From Mucilaginibacter terrigena (GTDB lineage: Bacteria; Bacteroidota; Bacteroidia; Sphingobacteriales; Sphingobacteriaceae): a stretch of 64,000 bases of DNA. Shown here piece by piece: positions 56,925 to 64,000 of the stretch. Position numbers and translations under genes: made by a program. The notes beneath the pieces were generated by a model that worked only from the letters and a program-made list of their open reading frames with translations, was not told the DNA's origin and ran no database searches. Position 1 is the stretch's first letter; every line of letters begins with the position of its first letter. The stretch spans positions 248,001 to 312,000 of the forward strand of contig NZ_SEWG01000005.1 of the NCBI RefSeq assembly GCF_004168255.1, given 5' to 3'.

Positions 56925-58043
56925 ATGAAAAAAGTAACCAGGTTTTTTTGGTTTTGTTCCGGCGCGCACGTGGACACGCTAAAAAAATACCCTATAGAAC
57001 ATAACAAATATGTGGGCATTGGTGCCACCATATTCTTCACCGCTTTGTTTGCATCGCTATCCGGCGGGTATGCCATGTATTTCGTATTCAGCGGTAATGC
57101 CTTTGCCGTTGGTTTTGCCATTTTATTTGGGCTGATATGGGGCACCGCCATTTTTAATATGGATAGGTACATTGTATCCAGCATCAACAAAGAGGGCAGC
57201 ATGAATAACCAGATACTGCAGGCAACGCCCCGTATTTTACTGGCTATTATGATAGGCGTGGTAATATCGCGCCCGCTGGAACTAAAGATCTTTGATAAAG
57301 AGATCCGTACTAAGCTTAAAACCGCTTACCTGAAAGGGCAACACAGTAAGATAGACAGCCTGCAAAAAACCTATCAGCAAAAATACGCGCAGGAACTGGG
57401 TAAAAATAGCGACTTGAAAAAGGAAAAAGATTCGCTGGAACGGGACATCAACCGCTCGCGCTACCAGCTTAACCAGGAAGTTTTTGGCGATAAAACCAAT
57501 CAAACATCGGGCATAACCGGATATGGCACCTACGCCAAGCAAAAAGCCCAGGTATTGCAGGAAAAGGAGGCGCGTTTAAAAACGGTTACAGACAATCTGG
57601 GGCAGGTAGATGATTACCTGAGCAGGCGTAAAGATTACGAAGGCGTAAACGCTACCCGCCTGTTTAGCGAAAAGCAACTCGATAGCCTATCCAACGTGGC
57701 CGGGTTTGCCGACCGTAACTGGGCGCTGGGGCAGCTATCGTATAATGTAGACGGCACCCGCGACCTGGATACTTACCTGGCCATTTCTTTCATAGGCTAC
57801 CTGTTTATTTTATTTGAATGCTTGCCGGTTTTTGTAAAACTGATGTCGCCAAAAGGGCCGTACGACGCTGCCATTGCTAAAGTTGCAGAGGCAAATATCT
57901 ATTATGCCGAAAAGGATAAAGACCGTGATATGGCCGTAACCGATAGTACTTACGACCATGGGCTGGATGCTGATATTGACCGCCGAAAGCAGATCATAAC
58001 GGCGCAATCTGAGTATGACCTGGGCAGGCATAGCTACGATTGA
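56925..58043 (+). CDS. DUF4407-family membrane protein
   Basis: A 372-residue protein with two N-terminal helices (about 29-50 and 55-78), a third at about 104-122, a long central coiled coil (about 135-235, rich in Lys, Gln, Asp and Glu) and a fourth helix (about 288-308). Opening FWFCSGAHVDTLKKYPIEHNKYVGIGATIFFTALFASLSGGYA is the DUF4407 signature. Widespread in Bacteroidota and Actinobacteria, role unknown. Followed by a dispersed palindrome. Confidence 0.9.
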   Translation: MKKVTRFFWFCSGAHVDTLKKYPIEHNKYVGIGATIFFTALFASLSGGYAMYFVFSGNAFAVGFAILFGLIWGTAIFNMDRYIVSSINKEGSMNNQILQATPRILLAIMIGVVISRPLELKIFDKEIRTKLKTAYLKGQHSKIDSLQKTYQQKYAQELGKNSDLKKEKDSLERDINRSRYQLNQEVFGDKTNQTSGITGYGTYAKQKAQVLQEKEARLKTVTDNLGQVDDYLSRRKDYEGVNATRLFSEKQLDSLSNVAGFADRNWALGQLSYNVDGTRDLDTYLAISFIGYLFILFECLPVFVKLMSPKGPYDAAIAKVAEANIYYAEKDKDRDMAVTDSTYDHGLDADIDRRKQIITAQSEYDLGRHSYD

Positions 58044-58057
58044 TAAATAGTTTTGCT

Positions 58058-58087
58058 CCCTCTCCGAAGGAGAGGGTTGGGGAGAGG
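58058..58087. repeat. Dispersed palindrome CCCTCTCC-GAA-GGAGAGGG, copy 2
   Basis: The same 8-bp inverted repeat with loop GAA as at 24781-24810, here followed by TTGGGGAGAGG, that is, the reverse orientation of copy 1. It lies 15 bases past the DUF4407 stop. Confidence 0.75.
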
Positions 58088-58161
58088 TTCTTTTGTAATA
58101 AAATTGATAGATAGCAGTTATTAATAAATTGGTAATTTCATCACCTGAATCATATCACCAA

Positions 58162-60000
58162 ATGAAAAAAACTATACTATTGGCGGCCGCCGCACTATTC
58201 GCGTTTACGGCTAATGCCCAACCCCAGGTACGTAAAGCAATTTACTATGCGGTTTCATTTCCAAACGCGGCGCATCACGAAGCCGAAATTACCATGACCA
58301 TACCAGATCCGTCTGCAATGGCATTTCGGGTAAGGATGAGCCGCTCTTCACCCGGGCGTTATGCTACGCACGAATTTGGGAAGAACATATATAATGTTAA
58401 GGCAACCGATGTTAGTGGTAAACAGATCGAAATAAAACAGGTAGAAGGCGATGTTTACGAAATTGGCGAGCATAAAGGTACCGTAAAAGTAAGCTATACC
58501 CTTTTTGGTAACCATACCGATGGCACTTATGTGGGCATTGATGCAAGCCACGCCCATCTTAACATGCCCGCAAGCTTTATGTGGGTTATAGGCATGGCCG
58601 ACAGGCCAGTTAAGTTTGAATTTAACGACCTTGATAAATATGGCTGGAAAGTAGCCACACAGTTGAAGCATGAAGGCGATAATGTTTACAGCGCACCCGA
58701 TCTGCAATACATGATGGATAGCCCAACCGAGCTTTCGGCAGTTAAAACAAATTACTGGGAAGTAGTTAATACCAATGGCAAAAAGCAAAAGATGGGTATT
58801 GCGGTGCATTCTGATGACGATCAGGCTACTGTTGACAACTTTGCCAAAATGGTGCAAAAGGTTGTACTTGAAGAGAAAGCAGTTTTTGGCGAACAGCCCG
58901 ATTACGATTACGGCAGCTATACCTTTCTTGACGATATCCACCCCACTAATTTTGGCGATGGCATGGAGCACCGCAACTCTACCTGTATTGTTGATGGCGC
59001 CGAAAAAATTGCCGGGAACGAAAACAATCTGTTAGGCACCTACTCGCACGAATTCTTTCACAGCTGGAATGTAGAGCGTATCCGCCCAAAATCATTGGAG
59101 CCTTTTAATTTTGAGCATGCCAACATGAGCAGCGAGCTTTGGTTTGCCGAAGGCTTTACCCAATATTACGGCGAAATGCTGCTGGTGCGTAGTGGTTTTA
59201 ACTCGGTTGAGGATTACACACGTACTATTGCAGGTTTGGTCAACTCTGTATTGGTGCCGCCGGGGTCGTTAAAATATCCGCAAACGCAAATGAGCCGTTA
59301 TGCTGTGTTTACGGATGCAGGCGTAGCCGTTGATGCTACCAACTATGGCAATATTTTCACCAGTTATTACGTGTATGGCGGCGCTACCGCCCTCGCCCTT
59401 GATTTGCGTTTACGCAGCGAGTTTAAAATAACGCTTGACGATTACATGCGCCAGGTTTGGCTTGCTTATGGCAAAACCGGCAAACCATACACCATACCCG
59501 ATCTGCAGAACGTGCTTGGTAAGGTCACCAACCCTAAATTTGCAGCCGCATTTTTCAACGATTATATCTATGGTGTAAAGAAAAACAATTATGAGGCATT
59601 ACTTGCAAATGCGGGGCTGTTGCTGCAAAAAGCACAGCCGGGTAAAGGCTGGGCCGGGCGTATCAATGGCAGGCCCGCGAACGGTGGTTTAATGATAACC
59701 GCTTCTACCGTAGCGAATACCCCGGTATACAAAGCAGGCCTTGATGCCGGCGATATTATCCTAAAAATTGACGGAAAAGATGTTGCCGCCGCTAATGCCA
59801 TTGCTGATATTATAAAGGATAAAAAGCCGGGCGATAAGCTGGCTGTATCGTACAAGAACCGGACAGGCAATCACGATACCACCATTGTTTTAGAAGAAAG
59901 CCCCGCATTTGAGGTAGTGACTTACGAAAAGGCGAACAAAGAATTAACCCAGCAGGAAAAGGATTTCCGCAGCAGCTGGTTATCATCCAAAGTAAAATAA
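58162..60000 (+). CDS. M61-family metallopeptidase with PDZ domain
   Basis: Start at ATG 58162 (signal peptide MKKTILLAAAALFAFTANAQ), 612 residues. Zinc site HEFFHSWN in GTYSHEFFHSWNVERIRPKSL, third ligand Glu in LWFAEGFTQYYGEM. The N-terminal beta domain (about 25-230) and the C-terminal PDZ domain (about 500-580, GLMITASTVANTPVYKAGLDAGDIILKIDGKDV) complete the glycyl-aminopeptidase layout. Secreted or periplasmic. It precedes an M28 peptidase gene by 2 bases, so the pair works in peptide breakdown. Confidence 0.93.
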   Translation: MKKTILLAAAALFAFTANAQPQVRKAIYYAVSFPNAAHHEAEITMTIPDPSAMAFRVRMSRSSPGRYATHEFGKNIYNVKATDVSGKQIEIKQVEGDVYEIGEHKGTVKVSYTLFGNHTDGTYVGIDASHAHLNMPASFMWVIGMADRPVKFEFNDLDKYGWKVATQLKHEGDNVYSAPDLQYMMDSPTELSAVKTNYWEVVNTNGKKQKMGIAVHSDDDQATVDNFAKMVQKVVLEEKAVFGEQPDYDYGSYTFLDDIHPTNFGDGMEHRNSTCIVDGAEKIAGNENNLLGTYSHEFFHSWNVERIRPKSLEPFNFEHANMSSELWFAEGFTQYYGEMLLVRSGFNSVEDYTRTIAGLVNSVLVPPGSLKYPQTQMSRYAVFTDAGVAVDATNYGNIFTSYYVYGGATALALDLRLRSEFKITLDDYMRQVWLAYGKTGKPYTIPDLQNVLGKVTNPKFAAAFFNDYIYGVKKNNYEALLANAGLLLQKAQPGKGWAGRINGRPANGGLMITASTVANTPVYKAGLDAGDIILKIDGKDVAAANAIADIIKDKKPGDKLAVSYKNRTGNHDTTIVLEESPAFEVVTYEKANKELTQQEKDFRSSWLSSKVK

Positions 60001-60002
60001 TA

Positions 60003-61298
60003 ATGAAAGTAAAGATCTTAATAGCGATAACCGCTTTAGCAGTTTCACCAATACTTGGTTTTTGTCAGGATGTAAACAAGCTGATAAAGCAGGACGATGT
60101 GGAGCGCATCATTAAAACCCTTAGTGCCGATGATATGGAAGGGCGCGGCACATTTACCCCGGGTATAGAAAAGGCCGCCAAAGTTATTGAGGGCGAGTTT
60201 AAAGCTGCTGGTTTAAAACCAATGGCGGGTAATGCAGGCTACAGGCAAACATTTAGCCAAATACGCGTAGTGCCGGTTAACCCTAAAGTTGTATTTGATG
60301 GTATGGCCGTGCCCGATGAGAAAGTTGCCATTACCACAAGCACGTCGTTTAGCTGGAAGAGCGATTCAACGGTACTGATAACAACCTTAACCGACGAAAA
60401 AACTTATCGCAGCCAATTGGGTACGGCTATGCGCAGCGGTAAAAAACTATTGGTGATTTTTGATGCATCAATGGCAGGGCTTTTCAAAAAAGTCCGGGAC
60501 AGGGCTATTAAAGGCAGTATCGCGGGCGGCAGGCAAGCACAGCCAATAGTATATGTGCTTGGCGTTGCCCAGCCAAAAGCTTTTGAAGCAAGCTGCGAAG
60601 TTAAATCTCAGGAACTGCCGTTAAGTAATATAGTAGGTGTTATCCCCGGAAAAACAAAACCTGATGAATACGTGGTTTTTGGTGGCCATTACGATCACCT
60701 GGGGATATTAAAACCTATGGAAGGCGATAGCATTGCCAACGGCGCCGATGATGATGCATCGGGTACTACGGCAGTTATTACCCTTGCCAAGTACTATAAA
60801 AAGCTAAACAATAACGAACGTACTTTAGTATTTGTGGCCTTTACGGCCGAAGAAATAGGCGGGTTTGGTTCTCAATACTTTTCTAAGCAGTTAAACCCGG
60901 ACAAAGTAGTAACACTGTTTAATATTGAGATGATTGGTAAGCCTGCGAAATTCGGACAAAATTCGGCGTTCATTACCGGTTTCGAGCGCTCTGATTTTGG
61001 GGCTATCTTGCAAAAGAACCTGGAAGGCACGGCCTTTAAATTTTACCCGGACCCATACCCCGAGCAAAACCTGTTCTACCGCAGCGATAATGCCACGCTG
61101 GCTGCCTTAGGCGTACCGGCGCATACCATCTCTACAGATCAGATCCCGACGGATAAGTTTTACCACACCGTAAAAGACGAATATGCGACGCTTGACATAA
61201 ATAATATTGTGGCCACCATCCGCGCTATAGCGCTAAGCTCGCGTAGCATTGTATCTGGAAAGGATACCCCAACAAGGATCCCTAAACTGGAGAAGTAG
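60003..61298 (+). CDS. M28-family zinc aminopeptidase
   Basis: A 431-residue secreted peptidase (signal about 1-21, LGFCQ). The co-catalytic zinc residues are visible: His and Asp in FGGHYDHLG and GADDDASGTTAVI, Glu in FVAFTAEEIGGFGSQYF, Asp/Glu in FNIEMIG, and the late His in PTDKFYHTVKDEYATLD. A protease-associated-like insertion lies at about 130-200. Co-transcribed with the M61 gene. Confidence 0.93.
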   Translation: MKVKILIAITALAVSPILGFCQDVNKLIKQDDVERIIKTLSADDMEGRGTFTPGIEKAAKVIEGEFKAAGLKPMAGNAGYRQTFSQIRVVPVNPKVVFDGMAVPDEKVAITTSTSFSWKSDSTVLITTLTDEKTYRSQLGTAMRSGKKLLVIFDASMAGLFKKVRDRAIKGSIAGGRQAQPIVYVLGVAQPKAFEASCEVKSQELPLSNIVGVIPGKTKPDEYVVFGGHYDHLGILKPMEGDSIANGADDDASGTTAVITLAKYYKKLNNNERTLVFVAFTAEEIGGFGSQYFSKQLNPDKVVTLFNIEMIGKPAKFGQNSAFITGFERSDFGAILQKNLEGTAFKFYPDPYPEQNLFYRSDNATLAALGVPAHTISTDQIPTDKFYHTVKDEYATLDINNIVATIRAIALSSRSIVSGKDTPTRIPKLEK

Positions 61299-61412
61299 GG
61301 TTGTAGAAGTTATAAAAGTTAAAGAGGTTGTAAGGGTTGTAATAGCCTTTACAGCCTTTTTTATTTTACAGCTTTTCCTAACCTTTGCAACAATGTCAAA
61401 CCTTTTACAACC
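61298..61412. repeat. GTTGTAA-rich imperfect inverted repeat
   Basis: Left half repeats GGTTGTA/GTTGTAAGGGTTGTAA, right half repeats the complement (CCTTTTACAACC, CCTTTGCAAC), with AGCCTTTACAGCCTTTTTT in the middle. It can fold into a long loose hairpin and includes a T run that may end the M28 transcript. Confidence 0.55.
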
Positions 61413-61448
61413 TAACGCTGTTTAAAAGCTAAATTAATCCGGAATATT

Positions 61449-62297
61449 ATGCAATGGTTTGGCAGGCGCGAAAGCAGTAACACAGAAGATGGCAGCAGCA
61501 GCGGCGGCCGGGGGCTTGCCCTTGGGGGTGGCGTGATAAGCATTATCGCTGCTGCGATATACTTTTTTACAGGGATAGACCCATCGGCAGTACTTAACGG
61601 GGTCCAAAACGGCGGCGCACCGCAGGAAAATAACCAGCAGGCCATCCCCGATACAAAGGAAAAGAAATTTGCCAAGGTTGTTTTTGCCGATACCGAGGAT
61701 GTTTGGAATAAGCTTTTTGCCGATATGGGCAAAACTTACCAGGAACCCACCCTGCACTTTTTTGAAGCCGCTGTAAGCACCGCCTGCGGACAGGCGGGCG
61801 CCGCAACCGGCCCTTTCTACTGCCCCGGCGACCAGAAGGTGTACCTCGACCTGTCGTTTTTTAATGAGCTGTCTCAAAAATTTGGCGCAGCGGGCGATTT
61901 TGCCCAGGCCTACGTAATAGCCCATGAGGTTGGCCACCACGTGCAGGACCTGCTGGGCTTATCGGCCAAAATGGAGCAGGCGCGTAACCAGCTGAGCCAG
62001 GAGGAGTATAACAAGCTATCGGTGAAGCTGGAATTGCAGGCCGATTTTTATGCCGGTGTTTGGGCTTATTATGAAAAGAACCTGAAGAATGTATTAGACC
62101 CCGGCGATATTGAAGAAGCACTTAATGCCGCCCACCAGATTGGCGACGACCGCCTGCAAAAGGAATACCAGGGCGAAGTGCACCCCGATAGTTTTACACA
62201 TGGTACCAGCGCCCAGCGCATGTATTGGTTTAAAAAGGGGTACGAAACGGGCGATGTAAGGCAAGGCAATACTTTTGCAGCGCCGGATCTTGAGTAG
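61449..62297 (+). CDS. Neutral zinc metallopeptidase (YpfJ family)
   Basis: A 282-residue protein of the YpfJ/KPN_02809 family. The N-terminus MQWFGRRESSNTEDGSS with the following GGRGLALGGGVISIIAAAIYFFTG gives one membrane helix (about 26-46). The zinc motif is VIAHEVGHHVQDLLG, with third ligand Glu in LELQADFYAGVWA. Closing DSFTHGTSAQRMYWFKKGYETG is a family hallmark. Activity and role are unknown. Confidence 0.92.
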   Translation: MQWFGRRESSNTEDGSSSGGRGLALGGGVISIIAAAIYFFTGIDPSAVLNGVQNGGAPQENNQQAIPDTKEKKFAKVVFADTEDVWNKLFADMGKTYQEPTLHFFEAAVSTACGQAGAATGPFYCPGDQKVYLDLSFFNELSQKFGAAGDFAQAYVIAHEVGHHVQDLLGLSAKMEQARNQLSQEEYNKLSVKLELQADFYAGVWAYYEKNLKNVLDPGDIEEALNAAHQIGDDRLQKEYQGEVHPDSFTHGTSAQRMYWFKKGYETGDVRQGNTFAAPDLE

Positions 62298-62442
62298 ATA
62301 AATGTTCACGTTCACGTTTGCGCATGCAGGCGATTTTTTGCAATTAGCTTATAATCAGGTAATTGAATTCCAAAATGGTGGCGGAGTTGTGTCACCATTC
62401 TATTGGATTGAATTGTTATGGACTATTAATCGAAGATGCTAT

Positions 62443-63180
62443 TTAACTCGGGTCAACAATGGCCCTGATCCTGTCTTCGGCCTGCTTTACCAGTTCATCA
62501 ACAGGGGCGGTACCAGGTTCAATGGGTTCCAATACCTCCCATTTCATGGGTGTAAAGGTGTTTAGCGGGTACAGGCCGTATTGTATCATTTTCCAGCTAT
62601 CGGTAATGGCTACCGGCACCAGCAGCGCATCGGGGCATTTCTTTAAAAGGGTAGCCACGCCTGCCGATTGGAAAGGTTTTACCCTGCCATCTTTTGAGCG
62701 TGTACCTTCGGGGAAGATCACGGCCCCCCATTTATTATCCTTCATCCGGCCGGCAAATTTTATCAGTTCGGTAATGGATTGCCGCGGGTCTTTCCTGTTG
62801 ATGTTGGCACCGCCCCCATGTTTTAGGTTAAAGGATATGGATGGGACACCTTTAGTTAATTCTACCTTCGAGATAAACTTTGCGTGATACTTACGCAGGT
62901 AATATATCATGGGGGGTATATCGAATAGGCTTTGATGATTGGCCAAAAAAATAATAGGCCGGCCAAGCGGCAGGTTTTGTTTATTAATGAAGATAACCCT
63001 GTTGAACAAAATGTAAAAGGTGTGCAGCAAAAAGAAGTTTAATATATCCACCGATTTTTTATGTGCCGAATACCCGCCCAGTTTAAGGCACAGCCACTGT
63101 ATAGGGTGAAATATCACCAGCGATAAAAGAAATGCAAAAATGGCAAATGGGGATAGGATATACCCTAAAAACTTTTTCAT
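62443..63180 (-). CDS. plsC: 1-acyl-sn-glycerol-3-phosphate acyltransferase
   Basis: A 245-residue membrane enzyme that adds the second acyl chain in phosphatidic acid synthesis. Motif I is NHQSLFDIPP, motif II near KVELTKGVPSISF, motif III VIFPEGTRSKDG and motif IV LLVPVAITDSW. Two N-terminal hydrophobic segments (about 5-30 and 48-66) anchor it. Typical length. Confidence 0.93.
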   Translation of the reverse strand: MKKFLGYILSPFAIFAFLLSLVIFHPIQWLCLKLGGYSAHKKSVDILNFFLLHTFYILFNRVIFINKQNLPLGRPIIFLANHQSLFDIPPMIYYLRKYHAKFISKVELTKGVPSISFNLKHGGGANINRKDPRQSITELIKFAGRMKDNKWGAVIFPEGTRSKDGRVKPFQSAGVATLLKKCPDALLVPVAITDSWKMIQYGLYPLNTFTPMKWEVLEPIEPGTAPVDELVKQAEDRIRAIVDPS

Positions 63181-63227
63181 GCGCCCGGCAAATTTAAAGT
63201 TTTTTTGAAGATTTGATAAACCTTACT

Positions 63228-63788
63228 TTACAAAGTGTCCTCTAACTGCATTAAACGGGCTTTCAATACAGCCGCCACCGCCAACGAATCGGTTATTTCG
63301 CCGGCACAAACCATGCGGTAAACTTCCTCAAATGGCACTTTTTTTACAACGAGCTGCTCGGTATCCTCGGGCTCGGCCTCAAACTGTTGCAGGCCGCGGG
63401 CAACGTACAGTATGCACAGTTCATCGCTAACCGAATTGGACAGGTGCATCCGCTGGATCTCTGTCCATTTCGATGCTTTCAATCCTGTTTCTTCCAGTAG
63501 TTCCCGCTTCGCCGATTCCAAAGGGTCGACACCAATAATGCCGCCACCTTCGGGCAATTCCCAGCTGTATTGGTTCAGGGTAAAGCGGTCTTGGCCAACA
63601 AGGTAAGTGTTCATATCATCATCCAGGGGCAAAATGCCGATGGCTATATTTTTGTAATGCACCTGCCCGTAAATGCCCGGGTTGCCCGATGGGTTGATCA
63701 CCTGGTACTCGGTAACGTTTATCCACGGGTTATCGTAAATTTCCTTTTCTGAGGTTATTTTCCAGGGATTGGCTTCGGGGTGCTGCAT
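63228..63788 (-). CDS. Nudix hydrolase (ADP-ribose pyrophosphatase-like)
   Basis: A 186-residue Nudix enzyme. The Nudix box spans about residues 80-102 (GIIGVDPLESAKRELLEETG with the REL-EE core). The N-terminal WKITSEKEIYDNPWINVTEYQVI and the order of strands match ADP-ribose/sugar-nucleotide pyrophosphatases. It lies 47 bases upstream of plsC on the same strand and may be co-transcribed with it. Confidence 0.92.
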   Translation of the reverse strand: MQHPEANPWKITSEKEIYDNPWINVTEYQVINPSGNPGIYGQVHYKNIAIGILPLDDDMNTYLVGQDRFTLNQYSWELPEGGGIIGVDPLESAKRELLEETGLKASKWTEIQRMHLSNSVSDELCILYVARGLQQFEAEPEDTEQLVVKKVPFEEVYRMVCAGEITDSLAVAAVLKARLMQLEDTL

Positions 63789-63888
63789 AGGGTAAAGGTA
63801 GGGAATATGTCCGTTTTTTTAAGCGTTGCAATGCAATCGCTAAACATGTTAAGCAGTCGTTATAGACGAGCGCAAGTAATACCACCAT

Positions 63889-63915
63889 GTCATTGCGAGC
63901 GATAGCGCGGCAATC
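63889..63915. repeat. GTCATTGCGAGCG-type dispersed repeat (partial)
   Basis: GTCATTGCGAGCGATAGCGCGGCAATC has an internal palindromic GCG/CGC core and an imperfect reverse partner further on (CTTCGTGAGGAATGGC at about 63941-63957). Such units are common dispersed repeats in this group. The window ends before its full extent can be seen; no gene was found after 63788. Confidence 0.55.
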
Positions 63916-64000
63916 TTCGATAGACAGTTCGTCGATCAGTACTTCGTGAGGAATGGCATTATACTTTATGAGCCGTCAGTGGATGTTACTTTCTTTTCTC

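Noticed and set aside
61326-61360. A fourth TTGTAAGG-type sigma promoter
   Set aside because: TTGTAAGG is present but the bases 15 further on are not CGAC, and it is part of a GTTGTAA repeat.

Overview
The window is chromosomal DNA of a Bacteroidota bacterium, most likely Sphingobacteriaceae close to Mucilaginibacter or Pedobacter. Reasons: a SusC/SusD pair, promoters of the TTG...TAnnTTTG type, many secreted or lipoprotein CAZymes, Tat-exported sugar oxidoreductases, DUF4199/DUF4407/DoxX families, and several families of short dispersed palindromes. No rRNA, CRISPR or insertion sequence was seen; one tRNA gene is present.

Layout. 1-1140: padR-pspC operon (minus strand) with a PadR-type operator. 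1315-7005: SusC/SusD/DUF1735 glycan-uptake operon. 7393-10341: small secreted proteins, DoxX and an LD-carboxypeptidase. 10470-12730: metG and tRNA-Arg(CCT). 12733-15140: a 2.4 kb AT-rich mini-island flanked by a 23-bp duplication of the tRNA 3' end, carrying two unknown genes and no integrase. 15316-27772: housekeeping and stress genes, including an HxlR/azoreductase pair, GH20, a five-gene cluster of small membrane/VOC/SRPBCC proteins facing a GlxA-type regulator, and rlmF. 27779-33276: GH144-like, GH43, YdcF, an S41 protease fused to a CBM48-like domain, and a small beta-barrel protein. 33393-41092: orphan response regulator, a palindrome cluster, a probable 3-keto-glycoside locus (DUF1080, GMC dehydrogenase, Tat lipoprotein subunit, TIM-barrel isomerase), a PldA-like protein and a DEAD-box helicase. 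43163-50126: oxidative-stress and molybdenum locus. 50259-56225: GH5 and an AT-rich ABC-transporter operon containing an unrecognised membrane coiled-coil protein. 56302-63788: rhodanese, DUF4407, M61 and M28 peptidases, zinc metallopeptidase, PlsC and Nudix.

The most interesting system is at 43163-50126. An ECF sigma factor and a zinc anti-sigma-like protein sit between a divergent operon (DUF1223, cytochrome b, MsrP/YedY-like molybdoenzyme) and a secreted Lys/Met-rich peptide with 10 Met in its last 38 residues. Three promoters there share TTGTAAGG-N15-CGAC with identical spacing: one before the divergent operon, one before the sigma gene, one before the Met-rich peptide. This looks like a Bacteroidota version of the MrpX/YedY reactive-chlorine scavenging system known from Azospira: a sacrificial methionine peptide repaired by a molybdenum methionine-sulfoxide reductase. 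A peroxiredoxin, another SUOX-fold protein and modABC lie next to it.

Second in interest are the integrase-less tRNA-Arg mini-island and the ABC operon with the extra membrane protein. All functions are inferred from sequence alone; no searches were run.
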